Of a stretch of 64,000 nucleotides of DNA, positions 7,220-16,609 are shown in pieces; the stretch's first letter is position 1; each line of letters opens with the position of its first letter. The stretch comes from Calothrix sp. NIES-3974 (GTDB taxonomy: Bacteria > Cyanobacteriota > Cyanobacteriia > Cyanobacteriales > Nostocaceae). The notes beneath the pieces were generated by a model. The model saw only the letters and a program-made list of their open reading frames with translations. It searched no databases and was not told the DNA's origin. The translations under genes were made by a program, and so were the position numbers. The DNA lies in the NCBI RefSeq assembly GCF_002368395.1, contig NZ_AP018254.1, positions 1,178,001 to 1,242,000 on the forward strand, written 5' to 3'.

Positions 7220-10200
7220 ATGAATAATCAAAATCCTTCCCAACTAAATCGTGAACAGTTACAAATTTCCACCAGTAATTATGTATTTACCCCAGATCCA
7301 CTAACGGAGACGATTTTTCCTGCGACTCGCAGCAGTGTGGTTGAACCCTTGCAAGCACAATCGACGACAAATCGCGCTCCTATTTTGACTGACCGAAATG
7401 TGAGTTTAAATCCGATTGATGAAGATGCTCCCTTACCCAATGGAAGTGTCGGGACTTTAGTTTCGTCTCTGATTCCGTTTGTGAATGACCCAGACCCAGG
7501 TGCATTGAAAGGGGTGGCAATTACGGAGTTGAATCGAAGCAATGGGGATTGGTGGTTCAGTATTGATGATGGTGCGACTTGGCAAAAAGTTGATGATGAA
7601 ATTTCACCGACTAATTCATTACTGTTAGCTGGAGGTACTAATTCACGGTTATATTTTCAACCGAATGCCAATTACAACGGTTTAATTTCCAATGCCTTAA
7701 CTTTTCGTGCTTGGGATTTAACTACAGGTGAAAATGGGCAGACTGGGGATACTTCCGTCAATGGGGGTAGTAGTGCTTTTAGTGCCTTTAGCGATACTGC
7801 GTCGTTGTTGATTGAAGCGGTTAATGATGCTCCCTTTAATACGGTTCCCTCTAATCAGTCTACCAATGAGGATCAAGCGTTAGTTTTCACTGGGGAAAAT
7901 CGCATTTCCGTCACCGATATTGATGCCGGGAATGGGACAATTCAGGTGAGATTGCAAGCACAGAATGGGATTATTGTGGTAAAGAGCAGCAGTGGGGTGG
8001 GATTAGTCAATAACCGCACGGCAAACGTGGTGTTGACTGGTAGTCAGGAAAATATTAATCAAGCCTTAGATGGGTTGGAATTTCGACCGAATCGCAATTT
8101 TAATGGTCAAGCAAAATTAATTATCACTACTAATGACCAGGGTCGAACTGGAAAAGGTGGAGTCCAGACTAAAACCGATGAAATTGAGATTGATGTCAAA
8201 CCGGTGAATGATCCACCCTTTTTTACTAGAGGTGCAAATCTTACCATTAATGAAGATGCAGGAACTCAGGAAATAGCAAATTGGGCTACTGAAATTTCGC
8301 CAGGAGCACCGGATGAAGCAGACCAGGAAATTGAATTTATTGTCACAAATGACCGTCCATCCCTATTTACCGAAGATGGACAACCTCGGATTACACCGGA
8401 TGGAACCTTAATTTATACCCCAGCACCGAATGCGAATGGTATCGCACAAGTTACCGTTTTCTTACGAGACTACCAAGCAGAAAATAATTCCTCCCCAACC
8501 CAAACATTTACCATTCGCATTAATGCGGTGAATGATGCACCTGTAAATATTATTCCCGTTGCGGAAGGAGAAAGTTTATCCATTGATGAAGACGAAACCT
8601 TAATCTTCTCAAGCGATCGCAATAATGCGATTCAAGTCAGTGATGTTGATGCGGGTACGAATAATATCCAAGTAACCTTAAGCACTCCCAATGGCAGTTT
8701 TCGATTAGGCACAAATGAGAATATCACTGTACGCACCAATAGTCCTGGAAGTATTACTTTAACAGGTACGGTGACGAATATTAATACTGCCTTAGATGGA
8801 TTGGCTTTCACTCCTACCCGTAATTTTAACGGGGCTACAAGTATTAGTATTATCACCAATGACCAAGGTAATACGGGGTCAGGAGGAGCAAAACGGGATG
8901 AGGATACGATTAATATCGAAGTTAGACCGGTTAACGATGCACCTTCCTTTTCTAGGGGTAGTAATATTACCGTAAATGAGGATGACGGAGAACAGAGTTT
9001 TTCCCGATGGGCAACTCGGATTTCTGCTGGACCCCGTGATGAAGCTGGTCAGGTTTTAACTTTTAATGTCACCAATGATAATAATGCCCTATTTACGGAG
9101 GATGGTCAGCCCAAAATTGCCGCAGATGGAACTTTGACGTTCACTCCGGCGGATAATATGAATGGGGTTGCGACTGTGACTGTGACGTTACAGGATGACG
9201 GAGGTCGGGAAAATGGAGGGGTTGATACTTCCCTTTCCCAAGAATTTACAATTAATGTTAGGGCTGTAAATGACCCACCGGTGAATCTAGTTCCCCCCTC
9301 CCAAGAAATTGATGAGGATGAATTTTTGGAGTTTTCCAGCCTGAATAATAATGCCATTCGGATTGAAGATATTGACGCGGAGGATAAACCGATTCGAGTC
9401 ACTTTGACTACTCAGAATGGGATACTAACTTTACCAGAGGGGATGGAGTTCGCAGGTGCAACTGGAAATCAGACGGGTAATTTAGTTCTTAATGGTGGTT
9501 TAGCAGAGATTAATAATGTCCTGGAGGGATTACGGTTTACACCGACTTTGGATTTTAATGGGAATACTCGAATTCGCGTCTCCACCACAGATTTAGGAAA
9601 TACGGGAATCGGTGGAGCGCAACGAGCTACCAATGATATTGATATTGTTGTTAGACCGGTAAATGATGCTCCTTTCTTTACTAAGGGTAGCGATATTACA
9701 GTCCGTGAAGATGCTGGTTTACGCCGGTTGAGAAATTGGGCTACTAAGATTTCCCCTGGTGCTTTTGACGAGTTTGACCAAAGTTTAGAATTTATTGTCA
9801 CCAACGATAATAATGCTTTATTTACGGAGGATGGACAACCTACCATCAGTGAGGATGGAACCCTTACTTTTAGAGCGCGGGATAATGCCAATGGTGTGGC
9901 CAATGTCACTGTAATTCTCAAGGACGATGGGAAATTTAATAATACTTCCGTTGAGCAAACATTTACCATTAATGTCACAGCCGTCAATGACCCTCCCGTG
10001 AATCGGGTTCCCACGGAAGTGCAGATGATCAATGAGGATCAACCCCTGGTATTTAGCAGTAGTAACGGTAATGGGATTGAAATTGCGGATATTGATGCAG
10101 GGGATAATCCGATTTTTGTGGGAATTGTGGCTCCTAATGGTTCCTTAGCACTGACTAATATTAGTACTAATGAATTTTTTACAGTTGAAGGGGAAGGGAC

Positions 10201-13066
10201 GGATACTCTGAGAATAAATGGTGCGATCGCGGATATTAATTTTGTGCTGGATGGATTAGTATTTACCCCCAATCCAGATTTTAACGGGGAAACGGAAATC
10301 TTGATTTACACCAATGATAATGGTTTTACCGGTGATGAAGGGTTTGAGGAAGAAGACTTGAGTCTGATTCCCATCCTGATTAAACCTGTGAACGATGCAC
10401 CATTCTTTACGGTGGGTGAGGATATCGAAATTAATGAGGATGCAGGTTTACAGGTATTGACCAATTGGGTGACGGATATTTCTCCTGGTGCCGATAATGA
10501 ACGCCAACAAAAATTGCAATTTATGATCAGCACTGATAACCCAGAATTATTCACCTCCACAGGACAACCCACCATTAACCCCCAGGGGACACTTACCTTC
10601 CAAACCGCCGATAATGCTAATGGAATTGCCACCGTCACCGTGAAGCTGATGGATAATGGAGGGAGAGAAAATGGAGGAATGGATACCTCAGAAGAACAAA
10701 CTTTTACGATTACCGTTAAACCTGTTAATGACCCCCCAGTTAATAATATTCCCCCAGCACCCATAACTGTCCTTGAAGACGGTCAATTGACCTTTACCGC
10801 AACCAACCGGATTTCCGTCACCGATGTCGATAGTCCCAATAACCCCTTTACCGTCACCCTCACTGCAAGGGATGGAATTTTAGGCTTTGGAAATACAGCC
10901 AATATTCAAATTGAGGGAGAAAATACCGACACCGCAACGATTCGCGGAACCTTAGCTGAGATAAATATCGCATTAGCAACATTGGAATTTCGACCAACAA
11001 CAGATTTTTATGGTGCTACCACCATCGAAATTAATACTGAAGACGACATTGATAATCTCAGTCAGAGCAACACCATTAATATCAATGTGCTGCCAGTAAA
11101 TGATGCACCCAGTTTGATGAAAGGTGAAAATATCGTTGTCGATGCGGGTATGGGTAGGCAAAATATTCCCAACTGGGCAAAATTCTCCCCTGGTCCCGAT
11201 AACGAATCAGACCAAACAGTCCAAGAGTATATAATTGCCAGCAACGATAAACCAGAATTATTTGCCGTTGCACCCAGCATTGACAAAGACGGTAATTTCA
11301 GTTTTACCCCCTCCGGAAAAGTAGAGAGAACCACCACTGCGACGATTGGGGTCAAAGTGCGTGATAACGGTGGTACGGAAAATAACGGAGTTGATACCTC
11401 CAGCGAACAATTCTTTCAAATTACCGTAAATCCCCTCACCGTAAATTTAGTTGCTACTACCGTAAATTTAGTTGCTACTACAGAAAGCCTCGATGAAGGG
11501 AATGATGGCACCACAAACTACGAATTTACCCTGAATTTATCGGCGGCAAATACGGAAGAAGTTACAGTACGATATAGAACTTTCGATGGAACAGCAACGG
11601 TTGCCGATAATGATTACATTCCCATCACCGACGGTACAGTCACCTTCCAACCAGGGGAAACCAGTAAAACCATCACGGTTCAAGTTAAAGGTGATACTAA
11701 TTTTGAACAGGATGAAACCTTTGGTTTAGAATTAATTGGAGTCACAAATGCAGCATTAGGAGAAAATCGCAATGCCGTTGTCACGATTCGCAACGATGAT
11801 AGCCAACCCGTAATTAGTTTTACCCAGATTGACATCCAAACCAGGGAAGGAAATGTTGGCGAAACACCGGTTAACATCCAATTAAATCTATCCAACCGCA
11901 GCGACGAGGAAATTACAGTTAGGTATAACACCATCGATGGAACTGCCAATGCAGGTAGTGACTACACTAGAACATCGGGAATGGTCACATTTGCACCGGG
12001 AGAGTTAACCAAATCCATCACAGTACAAATCACCGGAGATACTTTTTTCGAACGCAACGAAACTTTCTTAGTAGAATTAACCAACCCCACTGCTGCAACC
12101 TTGAATTCCCAAGCAAGTACAGCCACCATCACCATCCTCAACGACGAAATTATCAACGACACCGACTTTAACCGCGATCGCAAGGGGGATATCTTTTGGC
12201 GAAATTACCGCACTGGGAAAAATGCGGTTTGGTTAATGGACGGTCATAACCTAGTTTCCGGAGAGTTTGTCAATCCCATTGTCACTGATGTCAATTGGCG
12301 CATTGAACAAATTGCTGATTTCAATGGTGACGATAATCTAGATTTATTGTGGCGTTATTATGGTACGGGTGTTGACCAAGGTAAAAATGCTATTTGGTTG
12401 ATGGATAACCGTGGACAATTCGTCAGGGGTGAATTTATCCTAACTGTAGAAGATTTAGCCTGGCAACCCGTAGCAACTGCTGATTTTTCTGGCAATGGTA
12501 AAATAGACATTTATTGGCGCAACCAACGCACCGGACAAAATGCCATTTGGGAAATGGACGGTTTTAATCTTGTCAATCCATATTTTGTCCCCAATCGGGA
12601 TGTGAATATGCAAGTTGCAGGTGTCGGTGATTTCAATGGTGATTTAGTGATTGATATCGTTTGGCGTGATTATCGCACAGGCGAAAACATGATTCAATTT
12701 CGAGGTAATACCCCTGCGAATCTAATCATTGATCAAGTTCCTGACCCCGCTTGGAAAATTGTCGGAGTTGCCGATTTTAATCACGATGCATCCCCAGATT
12801 TGCTGTGGCGTAATTCTACCACCGGGGAAAATGCCATCTGGTTTATGCAGGGAGCAGCTATCAACAATCCAGTATTCATCACCCAGGTTCCTGACTTAAA
12901 TTGGCAAATTCAGAGATTAGCTGATTACAACGGTGATGGCAAAATGGATATTCTCTGGCGTAATTACAGCACCGGTGAAAATGCCATTTGGCACATGGAC
13001 GGTGACAGAATTCTCGATGCTAGGTTTTTAATCGCTGTTGACGATACCAACTGGGAAATTGTTTAG
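7220..13066 (+). CDS. Giant cadherin-like / Calx-beta / VCBS-repeat surface protein
   Basis: 1948 residues. After a roughly 50-residue Asn/Gln-rich start without a classical signal peptide comes one domain with GDWWFSIDDGATWQ (about 55-200). Then come ten cadherin-like (tandem-95 type) modules, each opening with VNDAP or VNDPP, in five alternating A/B pairs (about 205-1405). The A type carries NEDQ...F and DIDAG; the B type carries NEDAG, NW.T.ISPG and LFTEDGQP. Two Calx-beta modules (about 1420-1640, ending ATITILNDE) and six FG-GAP/VCBS-like units (about 1645-1948, DFNGDxxxDxxWRxxxTGxNAIWxMDG) follow. This plan fits a secreted, Ca2+-binding adhesin or matrix protein, probably exported without a Sec signal (type I secretion is usual for the class). 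A 21-bp tandem duplication (11438-11479) gives TVNLVATT twice. Confidence 0.9.
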   Translation: MNNQNPSQLNREQLQISTSNYVFTPDPLTETIFPATRSSVVEPLQAQSTTNRAPILTDRNVSLNPIDEDAPLPNGSVGTLVSSLIPFVNDPDPGALKGVAITELNRSNGDWWFSIDDGATWQKVDDEISPTNSLLLAGGTNSRLYFQPNANYNGLISNALTFRAWDLTTGENGQTGDTSVNGGSSAFSAFSDTASLLIEAVNDAPFNTVPSNQSTNEDQALVFTGENRISVTDIDAGNGTIQVRLQAQNGIIVVKSSSGVGLVNNRTANVVLTGSQENINQALDGLEFRPNRNFNGQAKLIITTNDQGRTGKGGVQTKTDEIEIDVKPVNDPPFFTRGANLTINEDAGTQEIANWATEISPGAPDEADQEIEFIVTNDRPSLFTEDGQPRITPDGTLIYTPAPNANGIAQVTVFLRDYQAENNSSPTQTFTIRINAVNDAPVNIIPVAEGESLSIDEDETLIFSSDRNNAIQVSDVDAGTNNIQVTLSTPNGSFRLGTNENITVRTNSPGSITLTGTVTNINTALDGLAFTPTRNFNGATSISIITNDQGNTGSGGAKRDEDTINIEVRPVNDAPSFSRGSNITVNEDDGEQSFSRWATRISAGPRDEAGQVLTFNVTNDNNALFTEDGQPKIAADGTLTFTPADNMNGVATVTVTLQDDGGRENGGVDTSLSQEFTINVRAVNDPPVNLVPPSQEIDEDEFLEFSSLNNNAIRIEDIDAEDKPIRVTLTTQNGILTLPEGMEFAGATGNQTGNLVLNGGLAEINNVLEGLRFTPTLDFNGNTRIRVSTTDLGNTGIGGAQRATNDIDIVVRPVNDAPFFTKGSDITVREDAGLRRLRNWATKISPGAFDEFDQSLEFIVTNDNNALFTEDGQPTISEDGTLTFRARDNANGVANVTVILKDDGKFNNTSVEQTFTINVTAVNDPPVNRVPTEVQMINEDQPLVFSSSNGNGIEIADIDAGDNPIFVGIVAPNGSLALTNISTNEFFTVEGEGTDTLRINGAIADINFVLDGLVFTPNPDFNGETEILIYTNDNGFTGDEGFEEEDLSLIPILIKPVNDAPFFTVGEDIEINEDAGLQVLTNWVTDISPGADNERQQKLQFMISTDNPELFTSTGQPTINPQGTLTFQTADNANGIATVTVKLMDNGGRENGGMDTSEEQTFTITVKPVNDPPVNNIPPAPITVLEDGQLTFTATNRISVTDVDSPNNPFTVTLTARDGILGFGNTANIQIEGENTDTATIRGTLAEINIALATLEFRPTTDFYGATTIEINTEDDIDNLSQSNTININVLPVNDAPSLMKGENIVVDAGMGRQNIPNWAKFSPGPDNESDQTVQEYIIASNDKPELFAVAPSIDKDGNFSFTPSGKVERTTTATIGVKVRDNGGTENNGVDTSSEQFFQITVNPLTVNLVATTVNLVATTESLDEGNDGTTNYEFTLNLSAANTEEVTVRYRTFDGTATVADNDYIPITDGTVTFQPGETSKTITVQVKGDTNFEQDETFGLELIGVTNAALGENRNAVVTIRNDDSQPVISFTQIDIQTREGNVGETPVNIQLNLSNRSDEEITVRYNTIDGTANAGSDYTRTSGMVTFAPGELTKSITVQITGDTFFERNETFLVELTNPTAATLNSQASTATITILNDEIINDTDFNRDRKGDIFWRNYRTGKNAVWLMDGHNLVSGEFVNPIVTDVNWRIEQIADFNGDDNLDLLWRYYGTGVDQGKNAIWLMDNRGQFVRGEFILTVEDLAWQPVATADFSGNGKIDIYWRNQRTGQNAIWEMDGFNLVNPYFVPNRDVNMQVAGVGDFNGDLVIDIVWRDYRTGENMIQFRGNTPANLIIDQVPDPAWKIVGVADFNHDASPDLLWRNSTTGENAIWFMQGAAINNPVFITQVPDLNWQIQRLADYNGDGKMDILWRNYSTGENAIWHMDGDRILDARFLIAVDDTNWEIV

Positions 13067-13434
13067 GGTTTCCCCAAAAGAGACGCGATATAGCCTCTTT
13101 CAGAGGAGCTGAACGCTAACGCGTCTCTAATTTTGGGGTTTACGAATTTTCTGTTCCGAACCCGTATTGGCACAATTCGATGACAAAGAACTGCTCAAAA
13201 CAATCATTTTTGAGGCGTTGCATCGTTGCGGGATGATAATCCAATTTGCATAGGCTGAAACTTTTGTTAAATCAAGAAAAATTTCTGCGCATAAATTAAA
13301 ATCATTCCTTGATTATGCAACACCATTTTTGATTCATTGCGATCGCTGCAAGTACAGGGGGTGATTTAACCGCCCATTAGCTTACCACTCCCGGTTCGCT
13401 CACTTTTTTCAAGTTCAGAGATATTGCCTCAAAG
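13067..13434. other. Intergenic region after the giant gene
   Basis: Contains a long imperfect hairpin repeat (13072-13138) just after the stop of the giant gene, then about 300 bases in which I see no gene or clear signal. Confidence 0.6.
13072..13138. repeat. Hairpin repeat, possible terminator
   Basis: CCCCAAAAGAGACGCG at one end and CGCGTCTCTAATTTTGGGG at the other form an inverted repeat around a Cys-like CTCTTTCAGAGG inner stem. It begins 5 bases after the stop of the giant surface gene and could end its transcript. A related copy, in reverse, lies at about 45315-45372. Confidence 0.7.
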
Positions 13435-13443
13435 CATTGACGC

Positions 13444-13466
13444 TCCCACGACTTAAAGCCGTGGGA
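13444..13466 (-). ncRNA. Subterminal hairpin of IS200/IS605 element; likely 3' part of an omega RNA
   Basis: TCCCACG at 13444-13450 pairs with CGTGGGA at 13460-13466. The hairpin lies just after the tnpB stop on the minus strand. TnpB proteins are guided by an RNA made from the 3' end of tnpB through the element end, so this hairpin probably belongs to that RNA; its exact limits cannot be read. Confidence 0.55.
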
Positions 13467-13474
13467 TTCTTGTT

Positions 13475-14653
13475 TCATTCAGCCGACTTACTTAAAGGAG
13501 TCTCCCCACTTAAGCAGAGGTCGTTCTGTCCACAAGCTTTAGATTCTGTGCGCCCCACAGTACTTTTTAATCCTTTGTTCAAAATCATAGTCGCCGCGTT
13601 ATGGTCACGGTGCATCACTGTCCCACAACAATGACATTTGTGGGTACGAGTGGACAAAGATTTCTGAACTCGTGTCCCACAAACAGAACAATCTTGCGAT
13701 GTGTAGTGAGGTGCAACTGCTATCACCCAAGTGCCAAAAACTTTGCCATAGTAGTCTACCCAATCAGTGAATAGTGACCATGATGCGTCACTGATAGATT
13801 TAGCTAAATGATGGTTCTTAACCATATTTCGCACCTGCAAGTCCTCATAAACTACCAAGTCGTTTGACTGGACTAGAGTTCTTGCTGTCTTCACAGCAAA
13901 ATCTTTCCTCTGTCTACTTACCTTGAGATGCTTTTTCGCCAACTTTTTCACAGCTTTGCGGCGATTAGAAGAGCCTTTTTTACATCTAGAAACTTTGCGT
14001 TGTTTGCGTTTCAAAGACTTCTCAGACTTACGCAAAAATCTGGGATTTTCGACTGTCTTGCCATCAGAATCAGTGTAGAAAAACTCAAGTCCGACATCAA
14101 TTCCTACTTGTTTACCATTGTGCTGATGCTGTTCTTTGCGTTCCGCATCAACACAAAATTGGCAGTAATAACCATCTGCTCGTTTAACTACTCTAACTCG
14201 CTGAATTTGCTTAGTAGAATAAAAGCTGAAATCACGAGTTCCAACTAGCTGAAATTTCCCTGCTTTAAAACCATCAGTAAAAGTGATGTACTTCTTGTCG
14301 GCAGAAATAGCCCATCCTGAAGTTTTATATTCTACGGAATGTCCACGCTTTTTAAATCGCGGATAACCCTTTTTACCTGGCTTTTTAGCTTTACAGTTGT
14401 CATAGAAACGCTTAATAGCACACCAAGCTCTATCGGCAGAAGCCTGACGAGCCATAGAGTTGAGTTTGCCAGCAAAATCAAATTCTTTGGCTAAAACAGC
14501 GCAAAGTTTTTGAAGGTCATTCTTGCTAACATCCTTGTTATCCATCCAATGTCTTAGAGCTTTGTTGCGGATAAACAAAGCCGTTCTAATAGCTTCATCT
14601 AATAAGCAGTACTGACTTTCTTTGCCCTTCAATTTCGCTTCTAAGACTAACAT
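13475..14653 (-). CDS. tnpB: TnpB, RNA-guided nuclease of IS200/IS605 family
   Basis: 392 residues from ATG 14653 (an in-frame TTG lies 21 bases upstream). It has the OrfB helix-turn-helix N-terminus (RNKALRHWMDNKD, RFYDNCKAKKPGKKGYPRFK), a RuvC-like domain with D in GIDVGLEFF, E in LVVYEDLQVRN and D in MHRDHNAA, and a zinc ribbon CSVCG...CHCCG before the last catalytic Asp. All catalytic residues appear intact. TnpB cleaves DNA next to a short motif using the RNA from the element's end and favours retention of the element. Its tnpA partner is broken, so tnpB may persist as a solitary nuclease gene. The C-terminal tail after NKGLKSTVGR is typical of cyanobacterial copies. Confidence 0.93.
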   Translation of the reverse strand: MLVLEAKLKGKESQYCLLDEAIRTALFIRNKALRHWMDNKDVSKNDLQKLCAVLAKEFDFAGKLNSMARQASADRAWCAIKRFYDNCKAKKPGKKGYPRFKKRGHSVEYKTSGWAISADKKYITFTDGFKAGKFQLVGTRDFSFYSTKQIQRVRVVKRADGYYCQFCVDAERKEQHQHNGKQVGIDVGLEFFYTDSDGKTVENPRFLRKSEKSLKRKQRKVSRCKKGSSNRRKAVKKLAKKHLKVSRQRKDFAVKTARTLVQSNDLVVYEDLQVRNMVKNHHLAKSISDASWSLFTDWVDYYGKVFGTWVIAVAPHYTSQDCSVCGTRVQKSLSTRTHKCHCCGTVMHRDHNAATMILNKGLKSTVGRTESKACGQNDLCLSGETPLSKSAE

Positions 14654-14741
14654 CGCTCGACCCTGAGATGACAAAAATAATATAGTATATTATGGTTGAT
14701 AGATACAAGTTATTGACCGCAGTTTGACAAAAACTTTACAT

Positions 14742-15113
14742 ATGCCAGGAAATTACAGGCACAAGACAACATCAGTCACTATGATTAATTACCACTTCGT
14801 CTGGATATCGAAAAGACGAAAAAAGGTGTTAGTTGGAAATGTTGCTATCAGGCTTGAGGAATTGCTTTATGAAAAAACATTCATAACTAGGGTGCGAGAT
14901 TCTAGCTCTTGAAATCATGGAAGACCATGTACATCTTTTTGTTAGCAGTCCTCCAACACTAGCCCCAGACCAAATTATGTTTAGGTTAAAAGGATATACT
15001 TCTAGGGTATTAAGACAAGAATTTCCACATTTATTGAGAATGCCTTCAATGTGGACAAGAAGTTATTTTTGTGGAACTGCGGGCGACGCTTCAAGTGAGA
15101 TAATTAAAAAGTA
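14742..15113 (+). pseudogene. tnpA: tnpA, Y1 transposase of IS200/IS605 (frameshifted and 3'-truncated)
   Basis: The N-terminal part (MPGNYRHKTTSVTMINYHF, VWISKRRKKVLVG) is in one frame to about 14880, and the rest (EILALEIMEDHVHLFVSSPP) in another from about 14895, so one indel separates them. The HUH metal motif HVH is present and the region around the catalytic Tyr (SSEIIKKY) is reached, but sequence stops there because an IS630 element begins at 15114. The last C-terminal helix and the element end are missing. In an intact element this single-strand transposase would excise and insert the IS. Confidence 0.85.
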
Positions 15114-16129
15114 CAGCAGATTCGAGGTTTATGAGGTACAGTAGCAACAATTAGTAAACCAATTTTTTAGATGCTTTGGATCAACTAATGTCAGTGCAAT
15201 TTTAATTAAACCATCAACTACAGATGCACTTTTAGGAGAAAACTGTTTTAAGAACGCTTTTAATTGTGACCACCAATGTTCAATTGGATTAAATTCAGGG
15301 GAATAAGGAGATAGATAAAGAACACTTGCTCCTACAGATTCAATCAAAGGCTTAATCTCTTCGACTTTATGTGCTGGCAGATTATCCATTACAACGACTG
15401 CACCAACCCATAATTGTGGAAGTAAAAAATGCTCTACAAAAACTTTATAAGCTTCTCCATTCATTGAGCCATTTAAAGTCATCACAGCTAAGACTTTTTT
15501 GAAGCTAATTCCTCCAATTACACTTATTTTTGCACCTCGGTAATATGGTTTAAAATCATAAGCTCTACTCCCGCGATCGCTTCGAGCATGAGTTCTAGTC
15601 AAACCAAGCAAAACACCCATTTCGTCTATAAACACAAGGTTTTCTGGGTCTATGTGTTTTACTTTCTCCCAATATTCTAATCTCAGTTTTTGGACTCTTT
15701 CTGTTTTCGCTTGGCTGCTACGTAAAGTCTTTTTTTTCGAGTTAATTCTTGTTTTTGCAATGCACAACACATCACACTTGCACACACCCAAATGTTATAT
15801 TTTTCTCCAAAATACTCGCAATATTCCAATAAAGTTAAATCCGGGTAACTTTGAACCATTTCTGCTAATTCGCTACCGTAATCATCTAGCTTACCCTTCA
15901 TTGCTCCACCTTGCTTTTTGGGTTCTAGATGCCCTTCCAATTTTTTTTGCCTGATTAGCTTCTGCACATAGCTTTTTGCTATACCAAACTGCACAGCTAC
16001 TCCTCGAATTGATGTATCACCCTTTTCGTAAGCACTTACTATTTTTTCTCGTAAATCGATTGAGTAGGGTTTCATTTTAATTTTTGATGCACTAATAACA
16101 AGTGTACCTCATTTACCTCGAAAGTGCTG
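15114..16129. mobile_element. IS630-family insertion sequence, complete
   Basis: 1016 bp. Imperfect terminal inverted repeats of about 27 bp (CAGCAGATTCGAGG... at the left; complement of ...CCTCGAAAGTGCTG at the right) share ATGAGGTACA inside. The dinucleotide TA flanks both ends (15112-15113 and 16130-16131), the expected IS630 target. The left flank is tnpA and the right flank is an integrase fragment. Confidence 0.85.
15129..16075 (-). CDS. IS630-family transposase made by -1 frameshifting (orfA 15683-16075, orfB 15129-15791)
   Basis: OrfA (131 residues, MKPYSIDLREKIVSAYEKGD, then helix-turn-helix to QLIRQKKLEG) and orfB overlap in the -1 frame. On the coding strand an A8 run (plus-strand T8, 15730-15737) gives A AAA AAG-type slippage: reading ...TRKK then continuing KTLRSSQAKTER in the new frame yields one continuous transposase. 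OrfB carries the DDE triad: D in LVFIDEMGV, D in VVVMDNLPAHK, E in FNPIEHWWSQLK. Nothing else interrupts the gene, so this copy may be active. An alternative to ribosomal shifting is transcriptional slippage on the A run. Confidence 0.88.
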
Positions 16130-16453
16130 TATCAAACGGAGAAAACCTATATCTATTGGATTAGACGCTATATCCTTTTTCATAATAAGCGCCATCCCAA
16201 AGATATGGGGAGTAAGGAAATTGAAGAATTTTTAACGCATCTTGCTGTCCATGAAAATGTGGCTGCATCAACGCAAAACCAAGCACTTCATGCTGTTCTT
16301 TTTCTCTACAAAGAGGTATTAAAACAAGATTTAGATTTGCAAGTGGATGCCGTTCGTGCAAAGCGTTCTAAATATTTACCAACAGTTTTGACGCAAGATG
16401 AAGTTATATTAATTATTCATAAATTATCTGGCGTACATCAACTTTCAATTTAA
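16130..16453 (+). pseudogene. Integron-integrase-like tyrosine recombinase, N-terminal fragment
   Basis: About 107 residues: YQTEKTYIYWIRRYILFHNK, then a GSKEIEEFLTHLAV segment, STQNQALHAVLFLYKEVL, and LPTVLTQDEV. This matches, as I remember IntI1, the SAM-like N-terminal domain and the start of the catalytic domain (IntI1: RTEQAYVHWV, RHPATLGSSEVEAFLSWLA, PVVLTPDEV). The first 30 or so residues are lost at the IS630 junction, and sequence ends after GVHQLSI, before any catalytic Arg, His or Tyr, so it cannot recombine DNA. The IntI-specific insertion lies in the lost part, so a related non-integron recombinase is possible. Two attC-like sites lie about 15 kb upstream. Confidence 0.75.
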
Positions 16454-16609
16454 CGACTGCTGAAAAGATGAAAATTAATTTTAGCGATCGCTCAACGGGA
16501 GAATAGGAGTTTTAAGTACTGGTGGGTAGAAAAATATTCGTGTTGGCCTTTTATCTTTTCAGCATCCATCGCTTGAAAAGTTTGCACTGCAACGAGTTGA
16601 TGGCACTTG

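Larger units (their letters stand above)
13435..15113. mobile_element. IS200/IS605-type element, tnpA end truncated
   Basis: tnpB (minus) and tnpA (plus) are divergent, as in IS605-type elements. The tnpB-side end carries the usual subterminal hairpin (TCCCACG / CGTGGGA, 13444-13466). The tnpA-side end is missing: tnpA stops abruptly at an IS630 insertion at 15114. With a frameshifted tnpA and one lost end, the element cannot move by itself. Confidence 0.8.

Noticed and set aside
9106-10764. Long minus-strand frames opposite the giant surface gene
   Set aside because: Shadow frames of the repetitive plus-strand gene; they follow its codon bias and have no start context.
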